From the NCBI RefSeq assembly GCF_033843645.1, contig NZ_JAWXVZ010000001.1, positions 520,970 to 584,969 on the forward strand: 64,000 nt of DNA. The letters are read 5' to 3'. The position numbers and the translations under genes were made by a program. Positions within the stretch are counted from its first letter, which is position 1. Every line of letters begins with the position of its first letter. This document shows, piece after piece, positions 26,203-36,245 of this stretch. Below the pieces are notes generated by a model. It was not told the DNA's origin. It searched no databases and saw only the letters and a list, made by a program, of their open reading frames with translations. This DNA is from Pseudovibrio zosterae. GTDB lineage: Bacteria; Pseudomonadota; Alphaproteobacteria; Rhizobiales; Stappiaceae.

Positions 26203-26216
26203 CCAAAGCGCTTTGG
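26203..26216. promoter_or_regulatory. LacI-family operator, copy 2
   Basis: Second identical CCAAAGCGCTTTGG, 150 bases upstream of the lacI-type ATG. The two centres are 211 bases apart, close to 20 helical turns, which favours a repression loop across the divergent promoters and also autoregulation. Confidence 0.85.
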
Positions 26217-26366
26217 TAAACTCGTTTGCCTTGATATGCCCATTCGGCTATTCAGCAAATAACCTTTGCCGGGTCATGATGCGGTTCGTTGGACCCAACC
26301 ATTTGAAAGAAATGAAAAAGTGCAGCTTGGGATCTCGAATTCATCGCAGCATTTCTGGAGGGAAAG

Positions 26367-27386
26367 ATGAATCTTAAAGCGCTCTCCGAGCATTTGGGCC
26401 TTTCCCAAACAACGGTAAGCAGAGCCTTGAATGGTTATTCGGACGTAGCCCAGGAAACCCGTGAGCGCGTTGCAAGAGCAGCGCAGGAGCTGGGTTATCG
26501 TCCCAATGCCAATGCAAAGCGTCTGGCGACCGGTCGTTCTTCCATCATCGGTGTCTCGTTTCCAACCGGGCGCAATATGCTGGTTGACCCACACTTTATC
26601 GACTTTCTCGCGGGGCTGTCTCATCAGGCGTCTGAGCTGGACCATGACATTCTCATTTCTGCGATCAAGAACGACCCTCGCGAGGCCTACGAGCGTATGG
26701 CAAACAAAGGCACTGTCGACGCCATGGTGCTGCTGGGACTCCATTTCAACAATGAGATTATGGAGTTGATGCATAGCCTGAAGCTGCCCTTCATTGTGCA
26801 TGGCCGCATCCCCTCAGACGCCAGTTATGCCTACATGGATATTGATAATTATGGTGCGCTGTATCAGGCCACCAAGCTCATGCTGCAGCTGGGGCACAAG
26901 CGCATTGCAAATCTAGGTGGGCCTGCAAACCATTCATTCTCCAGAGACCGCGCAAGAGGCTGGAGTGATGCACTTGGTGAGGCGGGCATAAAGCCTTGCG
27001 TGGAATACTTGCGCCACGGCTACATGACAGACGAGAACGGTTATCTGTTTGCAAAGCAGGTTCTTGCCTTGGAGGAGCCGCCCACCGCGCTCATTTGTTC
27101 TAGTGTCATCATGGCCGCTGGCGCCTATCGCGCTTGCGCAGAGTTGGGCTTGAAGGTTGGTGAGAACGTGTCGATCATGGCTCATGACGACGATCTTCCG
27201 ATGTATTTCCCGGAGAAAATGGATCCGCCGCTCACTGTAACACGCTCGCCCATTCGTGCCGCGGGGGTTGAGATTGCCAAAATGGCCGTAGACCTGATCA
27301 ACGGTGCCCCCATCGAGAGCTGTCAGAAGGTTTGGCCAGTGGATCTTATTTTCCGAAGCTCAACAGCCCCGCCCAAGAGCGCCTGA
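26367..27386 (+). CDS. LacI family regulator of the alpha-glucoside operon
   Basis: 339 residues. The N-terminus NLKALSEHLGLSQTTVSRALNGYSDVAQETRERV is the LacI helix-turn-helix plus hinge, with VSRALNGY as the recognition helix. The remainder is a periplasmic-binding-protein-like effector domain (IGVSFPTGRNMLVDPHF, IANLGGPANHSFSRDRARGW). GGAGGG lies about six bases before the ATG. It is divergent from the binding-protein gene, with two identical palindromic operators between them, so it most likely represses this operon and itself until an alpha-glucoside binds. Position matches aglR of rhizobia. Confidence 0.94.
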   Translation: MNLKALSEHLGLSQTTVSRALNGYSDVAQETRERVARAAQELGYRPNANAKRLATGRSSIIGVSFPTGRNMLVDPHFIDFLAGLSHQASELDHDILISAIKNDPREAYERMANKGTVDAMVLLGLHFNNEIMELMHSLKLPFIVHGRIPSDASYAYMDIDNYGALYQATKLMLQLGHKRIANLGGPANHSFSRDRARGWSDALGEAGIKPCVEYLRHGYMTDENGYLFAKQVLALEEPPTALICSSVIMAAGAYRACAELGLKVGENVSIMAHDDDLPMYFPEKMDPPLTVTRSPIRAAGVEIAKMAVDLINGAPIESCQKVWPVDLIFRSSTAPPKSA

Positions 27387-27665
27387 GAACTATTTGATCT
27401 TGAGTGCAAAGATATTTCACAGGCAGGCGATTAGGAAAACAATCTCCCGGCACTCCCAGCTTCGCGTCTTGGTTAAGAACAGGCTTTTCTCCCAAAGCGC
27501 CGTTACAGTCTCTCTGCATTGAATGGGAGGGACGTTCGGCACCGCACACCTGAGCAGTTTTAAACCTACGTATTATTGCGCCTGCGAGGAAGGGGTGAAA
27601 CCATCCCGCCATACCGCAGCGGTCCGTGGGAGTTCAGGGGTGCTGCCGACAATTTCAGGGAGAAC

Positions 27666-28832
27666 ATGATGGCCGCTATCATTGGCTGGTCCCACTCGCC
27701 GTTTGGCAAGTTGGCTGACGAAACCGTCGAAACGCTCATTACCAAGGTTGCAACCGAGGCAATTGCAGATGCGGGTCTGCAGCCAGAGGACATCGATGAG
27801 ATTGTTCTCGGTCACTTCAATGCCGGTTTTTCCGCGCAGGATTTTACAGCAAGTCTGGTTCTGCAGGCCAGCGACAAGCTGCGCTTCAAGCCAACCACCC
27901 GAGTTGAGAACGCCTGTGCCACCGGTTCTGCTGCCGTGCATCAAGGTGTGAGAGCCATTGCTGCCAAACAGGCGAAGTTCGTTCTCGTGGTTGGGGTGGA
28001 GCAGATGACCACCACACCAGGGCCTGAAATCGGTAAAAATCTTCTCAAAGCCTCCTATTTGCCAGAGGATGGCGATACGCCAGCGGGCTTTGCAGGCGTC
28101 TTTGGCAAGATTGCTGGAATGTATTTCCAAAAGTACGGCGATCAAAGCGAGGCGCTCGCCCATATTGCAGCTAAGAACCACAAGAACGGCGTTGAGAACC
28201 CCTATGCGCAGATGCGCAAGGATTTGGGCGTGGAGTTCTGCCTCAACGAATCTGAGAAGAACCCATTCGTGGCTGGTCCTTTGAAACGTACTGATTGTTC
28301 CCTTGTGTCTGATGGTGCAGCGGCCCTCGTCCTCACCGACACCACGACAGCGCTTTCCGCTAAAAAAGCTGTCGCCTTCCGCGGTATGGCTCATGTTCAG
28401 GACTTTCTGCCCATGTCCAAGCGCGACATCCTGAAGTTTGAAGGATGCGCAGAGGGCTGGCGCAAGGCGCTTGGTTCCGCTGGCCTTTCCTTGGAAGACC
28501 TTGACTTCGTTGAGACCCACGATTGTTTCACAATCGCCGAGCTTATTGAGTATGAGGCCATGGGATTGGTGCCAGAAGGACAAGGCGCAACGGCCATACT
28601 TGAAGGTTGGACCCAGAAGGACGGCAAGCTTCCAGTCAACCCGTCAGGTGGGTTGAAGGCCAAAGGTCACCCAATTGGCGCAACGGGCGTGTCCATGCAT
28701 GCACTCACTGCCATGCAGCTCACCGGTACTGCGGGCGGCATCCAGGTGGAAGGTGCGGAGATCGGCGGCATCTTCAACATGGGCGGTGCAGCAGTTGCAA
28801 ACTACGTCTCAATTATGCAGCGTTTGAAATAA
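27666..28832 (+). CDS. Acetyl-CoA acetyltransferase, SCP-x/SCP-2 thiolase type
   Basis: 388 residues from ATG 27666 (or ATG 27669), with AGGGAG upstream. Thiolase catalytic residues are visible: Cys84 in ENACATGSAA, the His of VETHDCFTIAEL and the GHPIGATG motif near the C-terminus. The wording (THDCFT, and HNGxxNP-like AKNHKNGVENPYAQ) is that of the SCP-x branch rather than FadA or PhaA, so acyl substrates may be branched or unusual. It stands alone between lacI and cysG and ends in its own terminator. Confidence 0.92.
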   Translation: MMAAIIGWSHSPFGKLADETVETLITKVATEAIADAGLQPEDIDEIVLGHFNAGFSAQDFTASLVLQASDKLRFKPTTRVENACATGSAAVHQGVRAIAAKQAKFVLVVGVEQMTTTPGPEIGKNLLKASYLPEDGDTPAGFAGVFGKIAGMYFQKYGDQSEALAHIAAKNHKNGVENPYAQMRKDLGVEFCLNESEKNPFVAGPLKRTDCSLVSDGAAALVLTDTTTALSAKKAVAFRGMAHVQDFLPMSKRDILKFEGCAEGWRKALGSAGLSLEDLDFVETHDCFTIAELIEYEAMGLVPEGQGATAILEGWTQKDGKLPVNPSGGLKAKGHPIGATGVSMHALTAMQLTGTAGGIQVEGAEIGGIFNMGGAAVANYVSIMQRLK

Positions 28833-28902
28833 CCTTCTCTTTTGGGCCTGCATGGTAGGCGCAAACCACTGCAATTCCGGCACTCAAAAGAATGAGAGCA
28901 CC

Positions 28903-28940
28903 AAACGGGCCCGCAATCGCGCTGGGCCCGTTTTCCTTTA
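28903..28940 (+). terminator. Terminator of the thiolase gene
   Basis: AAACGGGCCC (28903-28912) pairs with GGGCCCGTTT (28924-28933), followed by TCCTTTA. Loop of 11 bases. Confidence 0.85.
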
Positions 28941-28985
28941 TGTCCGATTGAGGGCAGTGCGTTTTCCTCAAAGCCAGCTTGTTGG

Positions 28986-29021
28986 ATTCATTTCGCCGTG
29001 CTGTGCCATGCGGCGCAATGA
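28986..29021 (+). promoter_or_regulatory. Inverted repeat upstream of cysG
   Basis: TTCATTTCGCCG (28986-28997) and CGGCGCAATGAA (29010-29021) pair over 12 positions with one mismatch, loop of 12. It lies 110-145 bases before the cysG ATG. It could be an operator or a leader hairpin of the sulfate assimilation operon; no known family is claimed. Confidence 0.45.
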
Positions 29022-29130
29022 AAATCCTTTTCTAACATCGTTCGCGCCTTTGAAACGACATGCCCCGCCAAAAATCGCGGAAACCCGTAGTCTCCCAGCA
29101 AATGGAAATCATGCACCCTAGGAGAGCGGG

Positions 29131-30594
29131 ATGCGGGCTGACACAAACAAAACAGTTGCCAATGAGCGCAAGCTTGCGGTCTTCCCAACCTTTCAAAAGG
29201 TGGCGGGCCGGACCGTCGTTATCGTCGGTTCAGGGGGCGAAGCGGCACCAAAGGTAAGACTGCTGGCCCAAACTCAGGCCAACATCCTCATCATTGCCGA
29301 GGAGGAGCCAGAGGAAGAACTCTTGGCTGCCGCAAGCGGTGCTGGTGCAGAAGTACGCCGGGAACGGTTCCATCCAGATCATGTAAAGGGCGCTGCGCTC
29401 GTCTTTGGGGCCTCTGGTGACGAGGACAAGGACCGTGCCGTGGTTGAAGCCGGTCGTGCTGCGGGCATTCTTTCCAACGCTGTTGACAGGCCGGAGCTTT
29501 GCGACTTTTACGTTGGCGCTCTGGTGAACCGGGCGCCCGTAGCTGTCGCGATTACCTCAACCGGCGTTGGCCCGGTCTATGCCCGCCATATCCGCGCGGC
29601 CATCGAAGCCATGCTGCCCATGGAAGCGGGCCGTCTTGCAAAGCTGGCCGAGAACCTTCGTGACGTGGTCTCCACGGTCATCAAGTCTGGGCGTTTGCGC
29701 CGTCGCTTCTGGGCGCAGTTCTTCTCTGGCAGCATCGCAGCAAACGTCTTTAAGGGCGATGAGCAAAAAGCACGACTGCAGATCCAGCGTCTCCTGAGCG
29801 ATGTTCAGGACGAAGCTGGCTATGTATGGCTCGTGGGCGCAGGCCCGGGTGCTGAAGACCTTCTCACCTTGCGCGCCCAGCGGGTGCTTCAGGAAGCGGA
29901 TGTGATTTTCTACGACGCTTTGGTGCCAGAAGCCGTGGTGTCCATGGGCCGCAGAGATGCAGAGCGCATCAGCGTTGGCAAGCGCAAGGGGCAGCACTCG
30001 GTTTCTCAAAAAGAGATCAATGCACATCTTGTGGAAGCTGCCAGGCAGGGCAAGCGCGTTGTGCGTCTCAAGGCTGGCGATCCGCTCATCTTCGGCCGGG
30101 CAGGGGAAGAAATGGAAGCGCTCCGCGAAGCCCAGATCGACTTTGAGGTGGTGCCCGGTGTCACCGCCGCGTTCGCAGCCGCTGCTTCCACCCAATTGCC
30201 GCTCACGCTTCGTGGTGTTGCGTCTTCTCTGGTCTTTGCGACTGGGCACGATCAGGACGGCAAGACCTTGCCGGGGTGGGCGCAGTTGGCTCTGTCCGGC
30301 AGCACCACGGCCGTTTACATGGGCCGAACTGTTGCGGGCAAGATTGCAGCCCGCCTTCTGGCTGCTGGCCTGAAATCAAGCACACCGGTCATGGCCGTGG
30401 AAAATGCCGCCCATCCGGACGAGCGCGTTTTTGCAGGCACCCTTCGCGAGATGACCGACCTCGCAGCACGGGATGATATCGCAGGCCCTGTTCTCATCGT
30501 GATTGGCGATGTGGTGGCCCATGCTAATTTGTCTTCCGCACTGCCGCTTGGTCAGACCGAAAATCAGGAATTGCTGGCCTCTGAGGCCGCTTGA
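29131..30594 (+). CDS. cysG: Siroheme synthase
   Basis: 487 residues, a fused enzyme as in E. coli CysG. The N-terminal third is the precorrin-2 dehydrogenase/ferrochelatase (KVAGRTVVIVGSGGEAAPKVRLL, SNAVDRPELCDFY). The C-terminal 250 residues are the SAM uroporphyrinogen III methyltransferase (VWLVGAGPGAEDLLTLRA, VVRLKAGDPLIFGRAGEE, VVPGVTAAFAAAA). It supplies siroheme for the sulfite reductase two genes downstream. The dehydrogenase glycine motif is slightly altered (GSGG) and the serine of the SSGGASPV loop reads as TSTGVGPV. GGAGAG precedes the ATG. First gene of the operon. Confidence 0.95.
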   Translation: MRADTNKTVANERKLAVFPTFQKVAGRTVVIVGSGGEAAPKVRLLAQTQANILIIAEEEPEEELLAAASGAGAEVRRERFHPDHVKGAALVFGASGDEDKDRAVVEAGRAAGILSNAVDRPELCDFYVGALVNRAPVAVAITSTGVGPVYARHIRAAIEAMLPMEAGRLAKLAENLRDVVSTVIKSGRLRRRFWAQFFSGSIAANVFKGDEQKARLQIQRLLSDVQDEAGYVWLVGAGPGAEDLLTLRAQRVLQEADVIFYDALVPEAVVSMGRRDAERISVGKRKGQHSVSQKEINAHLVEAARQGKRVVRLKAGDPLIFGRAGEEMEALREAQIDFEVVPGVTAAFAAAASTQLPLTLRGVASSLVFATGHDQDGKTLPGWAQLALSGSTTAVYMGRTVAGKIAARLLAAGLKSSTPVMAVENAAHPDERVFAGTLREMTDLAARDDIAGPVLIVIGDVVAHANLSSALPLGQTENQELLASEAA

Positions 30595-30605
30595 GGAGAC
30601 CCCCT

Positions 30606-30911
30606 ATGAAAATCATAACCGCAAATCGCCTTTTAGACGGTGAAGTGGTCTGGCTTGGTCCGCAGGACACATGGGTGGAAACGGTGGGCGAGGCCCGCGT
30701 TTTTGAGGACACCGAAGAGCTGAAAGCCGTACTCGGTTCCAAAGTGGTTTCTGAAGAACGTCAGGAAGTCGTGGGCGTTTATGAGATCGAAGTGGAGCCA
30801 AAGGACGGCAGCATTGTCCCAACCAAACTAAGAGAAGCCATTCGCGCGTTAGGCCCCACAACGCACCCTGCATTTGGCAAACAGGCAAGGGCAGGCGGCC
30901 AAGCCGCGTAA
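30606..30911 (+). CDS. DUF2849 domain protein
   Basis: 101 residues from ATG 30606, with GGAG eight bases upstream. MKIITANRLLDGEVVWLGPQDTW opens a short beta-rich protein of the DUF2849 type. It lies 12 bases from cysG and 13 from the sulfite reductase gene. This placement between cysG and cysI is common in alphaproteobacteria and suggests a helper role in sulfite reduction, but the biochemical function is not known. Confidence 0.87.
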   Translation: MKIITANRLLDGEVVWLGPQDTWVETVGEARVFEDTEELKAVLGSKVVSEERQEVVGVYEIEVEPKDGSIVPTKLREAIRALGPTTHPAFGKQARAGGQAA

Positions 30912-30923
30912 GGAGCACCAAGA

Positions 30924-32568
<1,645 letters not shown>

Positions 32569-32582
<14 letters not shown>

Positions 32583-33327
32583 TGTTGCCGAGGCTCACGG
32601 CAAGGAAGAACTGCTCGCTGTTGAGGCCGCAAGCTACGATCGTCGGTTCGGGGGTCGTGGGGCCAAGGAGATCTTGCGTATCGCGATCAACGACCTGTTC
32701 AAGGGACAGATTACGTTGGTGTCCAGCTTCGGCGCGGACTCCTCTGTGCTCTTGCACCTCGTCTCTGAGATTGATCGCGATATCCCGGTCGTATTTGTCG
32801 ACACAGGCAAGCTGTTTGGCGAAACGAAGCGCTACCGCGACGAGTTGATCGAGAAGCTCGGCCTGCGCAACGTGGTTTCTGTCAAACCGGCCCCGGAAGA
32901 TCTGGCGGTCTATGATCCGAAGGGCAACCTCTGGCTCAGTGACAACGATCAGTGCTGCCACATCCGCAAGGTTCTGCCGCTGAAGCGTGCGTTGAGTGAC
33001 TTTGATGCCTGGATATCCGGGCGCAAGCGTCATCAGTCGGCAACCCGCACCAGCCTCCCCTTCTTTGAGGTGGATGAAGGACGCATCAAGGTCAATCCAC
33101 TGGCGGATTGGACCGCGACCGAGATCCTGCAATATGCCAAGGACCACGACTTGCCACCGCATCCACTGGTTGCAGAAGGGTATCCATCCATCGGCTGCAT
33201 GCCGTGCACCGATAAGGTCGCGCCGGGTGAAGATCCGCGCTCTGGCCGTTGGCGTGGCATGAACAAGATCGAGTGTGGCATCCACTTGCCATCACATGGC
33301 CAACAGGTTGATGGCAGCGGAATTTGA
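32569..33327 (+). CDS. cysH: Adenylylsulfate (APS-type) reductase
   Basis: 252 residues from ATG 32569, with AAGGAGG just upstream inside cysI. SSFGADSSVLLHLV (52-65) is the PP-loop-like nucleotide site. Cys129-Cys130 and Cys210-x2-Cys213 form the CC...CxxC [4Fe-4S] ligand set of enzymes that reduce APS rather than PAPS. Cys236 in ECGIH is the active-site cysteine that attacks the sulfate. So sulfate need be activated only once before reduction. ATP sulfurylase is not in this cluster. Confidence 0.95.
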
Positions 33328-33334
33328 GGGTGAC

Positions 33335-33850
33335 ATGGCTGTAGACGTCTATAAGAACGGAACGATCCAAGAAGATCACTGGGAATATCTGCTGGACGAA
33401 GATCCTGTGCCAGAACACGGTCAGTGGATCGTGCCACTAGAGCGTTTCCTTGAAGATGCTGATGCCTTTAAGTCGGATGGCCTGCGCCTCGGCGTTGTGA
33501 TCCGTGCAGGAGAGGATGTCAATCGCCTGGCGGGCCTGCTTGACAGGCTTGAGTTGGTGGCAGTTGAGTTTCCCTCTTTTGCAGATGGACGTGGCTTTTC
33601 AGCTGCACGCCTTCTGGCTGAACGCTATGAGTTCTCAGGTGAAATTCGCGCCGTCGGCCCGTTCATTCTGGACCAGATCGGTTTCATGCAGCGTTGTGGC
33701 ATCAACGCCTTCGCGCTGGATAATCCGAAGCTGCGAAAGGACTTGGAGGCAGGCAACCTGAACACCGTGGACGTGTTTACACAACCTGTTGGGACCCGGC
33801 AGGAAGCCCCGGCAGGCACCCGTCCATGGATCCGCCGCATCGCGACCTAG
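33335..33850 (+). CDS. DUF934 domain protein
   Basis: 171 residues from ATG 33335, with GAGGG four bases upstream, seven bases after cysH. GLRLGVVIRAGEDVNRL, FPSFADGRGFSAARLLAERY and FILDQIGFMQRCGINAFAL are the DUF934 signatures. The family is found almost only next to cysI/cysH genes, so a role in assimilatory sulfate reduction, perhaps with the sulfite reductase, is likely. No catalytic residues are established. Last gene of the operon. Confidence 0.9.
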   Translation: MAVDVYKNGTIQEDHWEYLLDEDPVPEHGQWIVPLERFLEDADAFKSDGLRLGVVIRAGEDVNRLAGLLDRLELVAVEFPSFADGRGFSAARLLAERYEFSGEIRAVGPFILDQIGFMQRCGINAFALDNPKLRKDLEAGNLNTVDVFTQPVGTRQEAPAGTRPWIRRIAT

Positions 33851-33872
33851 CTAAAACACCCCCTCGAATTTA

Positions 33873-33906
33873 AAAGCCCTTGCCCGCAAACCGCGGCAAG
33901 GGCTTT
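33873..33906 (+). terminator. Terminator of the cys operon
   Basis: AAAGCCCTTGCC (33873-33884) pairs perfectly with GGCAAGGGCTTT (33895-33906), loop of ten; the T-run is short. Confidence 0.8.
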
Positions 33907-33990
33907 GCTGTTCGTTGCCCTTCTTGAAAGCTTCCTCTAAGGTTAATCACATATCTTTGAGTTTTCGCGGCAATTGGGGAGGGTGCTGTG

Positions 33991-35466
33991 ATGGCCTTCA
34001 AGACACTCGACACCAACGAGCAATTGGCAGCCTGCAAGGCACTGATCAATGGGGCAGCCTGTGATGGCTCATCCGGCGAGATGTTGGAGGTTGTCTGTCC
34101 GTCCGATGGAAAGCCCTTTGCAACCATTCCGCGTTGCACCGGGGCTGATGTGGGTCGCGCCGTAACGGCTGCCCGTCAGGCCTACGAGGCGCAGAGTTGG
34201 GCCAAGCTAACTGCCGCAGAACGCGGTCGCATTTTGCTTGGTCTGTCCAATCTGATTGCCGAAAACCAAGACAACCTTGCTGCAATTGAATCCCGCGACA
34301 CCGGAAAGCCACTCACGCAAGGGCGGGCTGATGTGGCTGCCGCCATTCGCTATTTCGAGTTTTATGGCGGGGCGGCTGACAAGATCAGCGGCGAAACCTT
34401 GCCGGTGGCGGATGGGTACCTCGCCATGACACTGCGAGAGCCCCACGGTGTGGTCGGTGCCGTCATTCCATGGAACTACCCCACCCAGATTTTCTCCCGT
34501 GTGGCCGGGGCCGCCTTGGCCATGGGAAACGCTCTGGTCATCAAACCTGCTGAGCATGCGTGCCTTTCAGTGCTTAGGGTGGCTGAGTTGGCCCATGAAG
34601 CCGGGCTGCCGAAAGGCATTTTAAACGTTGTTACCGGGTTTGGAGACGAAGTCGGCGCGGCTCTTGCGCACCATCCGGGCATCGATTTCATCACCTTCAC
34701 AGGCTCACCGCAGGTCGGTACCACCATTCAGGCTGCTGCCGCACGCAACCATATTGGCTGTACGCTGGAGCTGGGCGGCAAGTCACCGCAGATCCTGTTT
34801 GAAGATGCTGATCTGGATAAGGCGTTGCCAACGGTGCGCAACGCCATCATTCAGAACGGTGGGCAGACCTGCTCCGCTGGCAGCCGTGTTCTGGTGCAAG
34901 AGACCATCTACGAAGAAGTCGTAGAACGGTTGCGCAACAAGTTCCGCGCATTGGTGGCAGGGCCCCATGATCAGGATCTGGACATCGGTCCTTTGATCAA
35001 CGCGGCGCAAGCCCGCCGGGTCGCAGCGTTCTGCGAGCGCGCCAAGAATGAGCGCATCCCTCTGATTGCCGAGGGGACGATTGCGCCTGATACGCCGGAG
35101 GCAGGGTTCTACACCACGCCCAAGCTGTTTGGTCCCGTGCCCATGACCAGCTCACTGGCGCAGGAAGAAATCTTTGGGCCCGTTCTGGCGGTGATCCCAT
35201 TCAAGGACGAAGAAGAGGCCATTCGTATCGCCAATGACACGCCCTATGGCCTTGTGGCTGGCGTTTGGACACGAGATGGTGCTCGCGCCATCAGGGTCGC
35301 CCGCCGCGTGCGCTCTGGTCAGGTCTTCATCAATGCCTATGGCGCAGGTGGCGGGGTGGAGCTGCCGTTCGGCGGCGTCAAGAAATCGGGCCATGGCCGC
35401 GAGAAGGGTTTTGAGGCACTGCGGGAGTTTTCAGTGCTCAAAACCGTGATCATCAATCACGGCTGA
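33991..35466 (+). CDS. Aldehyde dehydrogenase (NAD(P)+, betaine-aldehyde type)
   Basis: 491 residues from ATG 33991, with GGGGAGGG upstream. The NAD fold and catalytic residues are intact: WNYPTQIFSRVAGAALAMGNA, FTGSPQVG, Glu260 in LELGGKSPQ and the nucleophile Cys294 in NGGQTCSAGSR. C-terminal FGGVKKSGHGREKG is normal. It oxidises an aldehyde to the acid in the cytoplasm; betaine aldehyde, gamma-aminobutyraldehyde or another small aldehyde are options. The SDR gene 19 bases downstream probably handles the matching alcohol or hydroxy acid in the same pathway. Confidence 0.93.
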   Translation: MAFKTLDTNEQLAACKALINGAACDGSSGEMLEVVCPSDGKPFATIPRCTGADVGRAVTAARQAYEAQSWAKLTAAERGRILLGLSNLIAENQDNLAAIESRDTGKPLTQGRADVAAAIRYFEFYGGAADKISGETLPVADGYLAMTLREPHGVVGAVIPWNYPTQIFSRVAGAALAMGNALVIKPAEHACLSVLRVAELAHEAGLPKGILNVVTGFGDEVGAALAHHPGIDFITFTGSPQVGTTIQAAAARNHIGCTLELGGKSPQILFEDADLDKALPTVRNAIIQNGGQTCSAGSRVLVQETIYEEVVERLRNKFRALVAGPHDQDLDIGPLINAAQARRVAAFCERAKNERIPLIAEGTIAPDTPEAGFYTTPKLFGPVPMTSSLAQEEIFGPVLAVIPFKDEEEAIRIANDTPYGLVAGVWTRDGARAIRVARRVRSGQVFINAYGAGGGVELPFGGVKKSGHGREKGFEALREFSVLKTVIINHG

Positions 35467-35485
35467 TTATAAAACGGGAGGAAGC

Positions 35486-36238
35486 ATGTCAGGCAGACTG
35501 GCGGGAAAGTGCGCGGTCGTCACCGGCGCTGGATCCGGTTTTGGTGAGGGCATAGCAAAGCGATTTGCCGAAGAGGGTGCTACCGTCATCATCGCGGATT
35601 TAAACACAGAAGCCGCGCAACGTGTGGCCGGAGAGATTGGCAAGGACGCTGTTGCGGTAACCGCAGACGTCACCATGGCAACCGATGTTGAGGCCATGCT
35701 CAATGCTGCTGTCTCCGCGGCAGGCAAGCTGGACATCCTTGTAAACAACGCAGGCTATACTCATCGCAATGGATCACTTCTGGATGTGGATGAGGAGACT
35801 TTTGACCGCATCTTTGCGGTCAACGCCAAGGCCATCTATCTGGCGGCACTCAAGGCGGTGCCGCTGATGGAAAAAAATGGTGGCGGCAGCATCATCACCA
35901 CTGCCTCCACTGCAGGCCTGCGCCCGCGTCCCGGCCTCACCTGGTACAACGCTTCCAAAGGATGGGCCATCACCGCCACGAAGTCCATGGCGGTAGAGCT
36001 TGCGCCAAAGAACATCCGCGTCAATGCGCTGTGTCCGGTAGCCGGTCAAACCGGCATGCTTGGCCTGTTTATGGGAGAGGACACGCCGGAGAAGCGGGAG
36101 CAGTTCAAGGCCTCGATACCGCTTGGTCGCTTGTCTACGCCGCTCGACATCGCCAATGCGGCCTTGTGGCTGGCCTCTGATGAAGCCGAGTTCATTACTG
36201 GGGTGGCGCTGGAAGTCGACGGAGGTCGCTGCGTCTAA
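35486..36238 (+). CDS. Short-chain dehydrogenase/reductase
   Basis: 250 residues, classical SDR. TGAGSGFGEGIAKRF (TGxxxGxG) binds the cofactor, NNAG follows, and the catalytic Ser and Tyr-x3-Lys appear in TTASTAGLRPRPGLTWYNASKG. Acidic Asp in IADLN after strand 2 suggests NAD(H) preference. C-terminal FITGVALEVDGGRCV is typical. Cotranscribed with the aldehyde dehydrogenase (19-base gap). The substrate is not readable from sequence. Confidence 0.93.
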   Translation: MSGRLAGKCAVVTGAGSGFGEGIAKRFAEEGATVIIADLNTEAAQRVAGEIGKDAVAVTADVTMATDVEAMLNAAVSAAGKLDILVNNAGYTHRNGSLLDVDEETFDRIFAVNAKAIYLAALKAVPLMEKNGGGSIITTASTAGLRPRPGLTWYNASKGWAITATKSMAVELAPKNIRVNALCPVAGQTGMLGLFMGEDTPEKREQFKASIPLGRLSTPLDIANAALWLASDEAEFITGVALEVDGGRCV

Positions 36239-36245
36239 AACAGCA

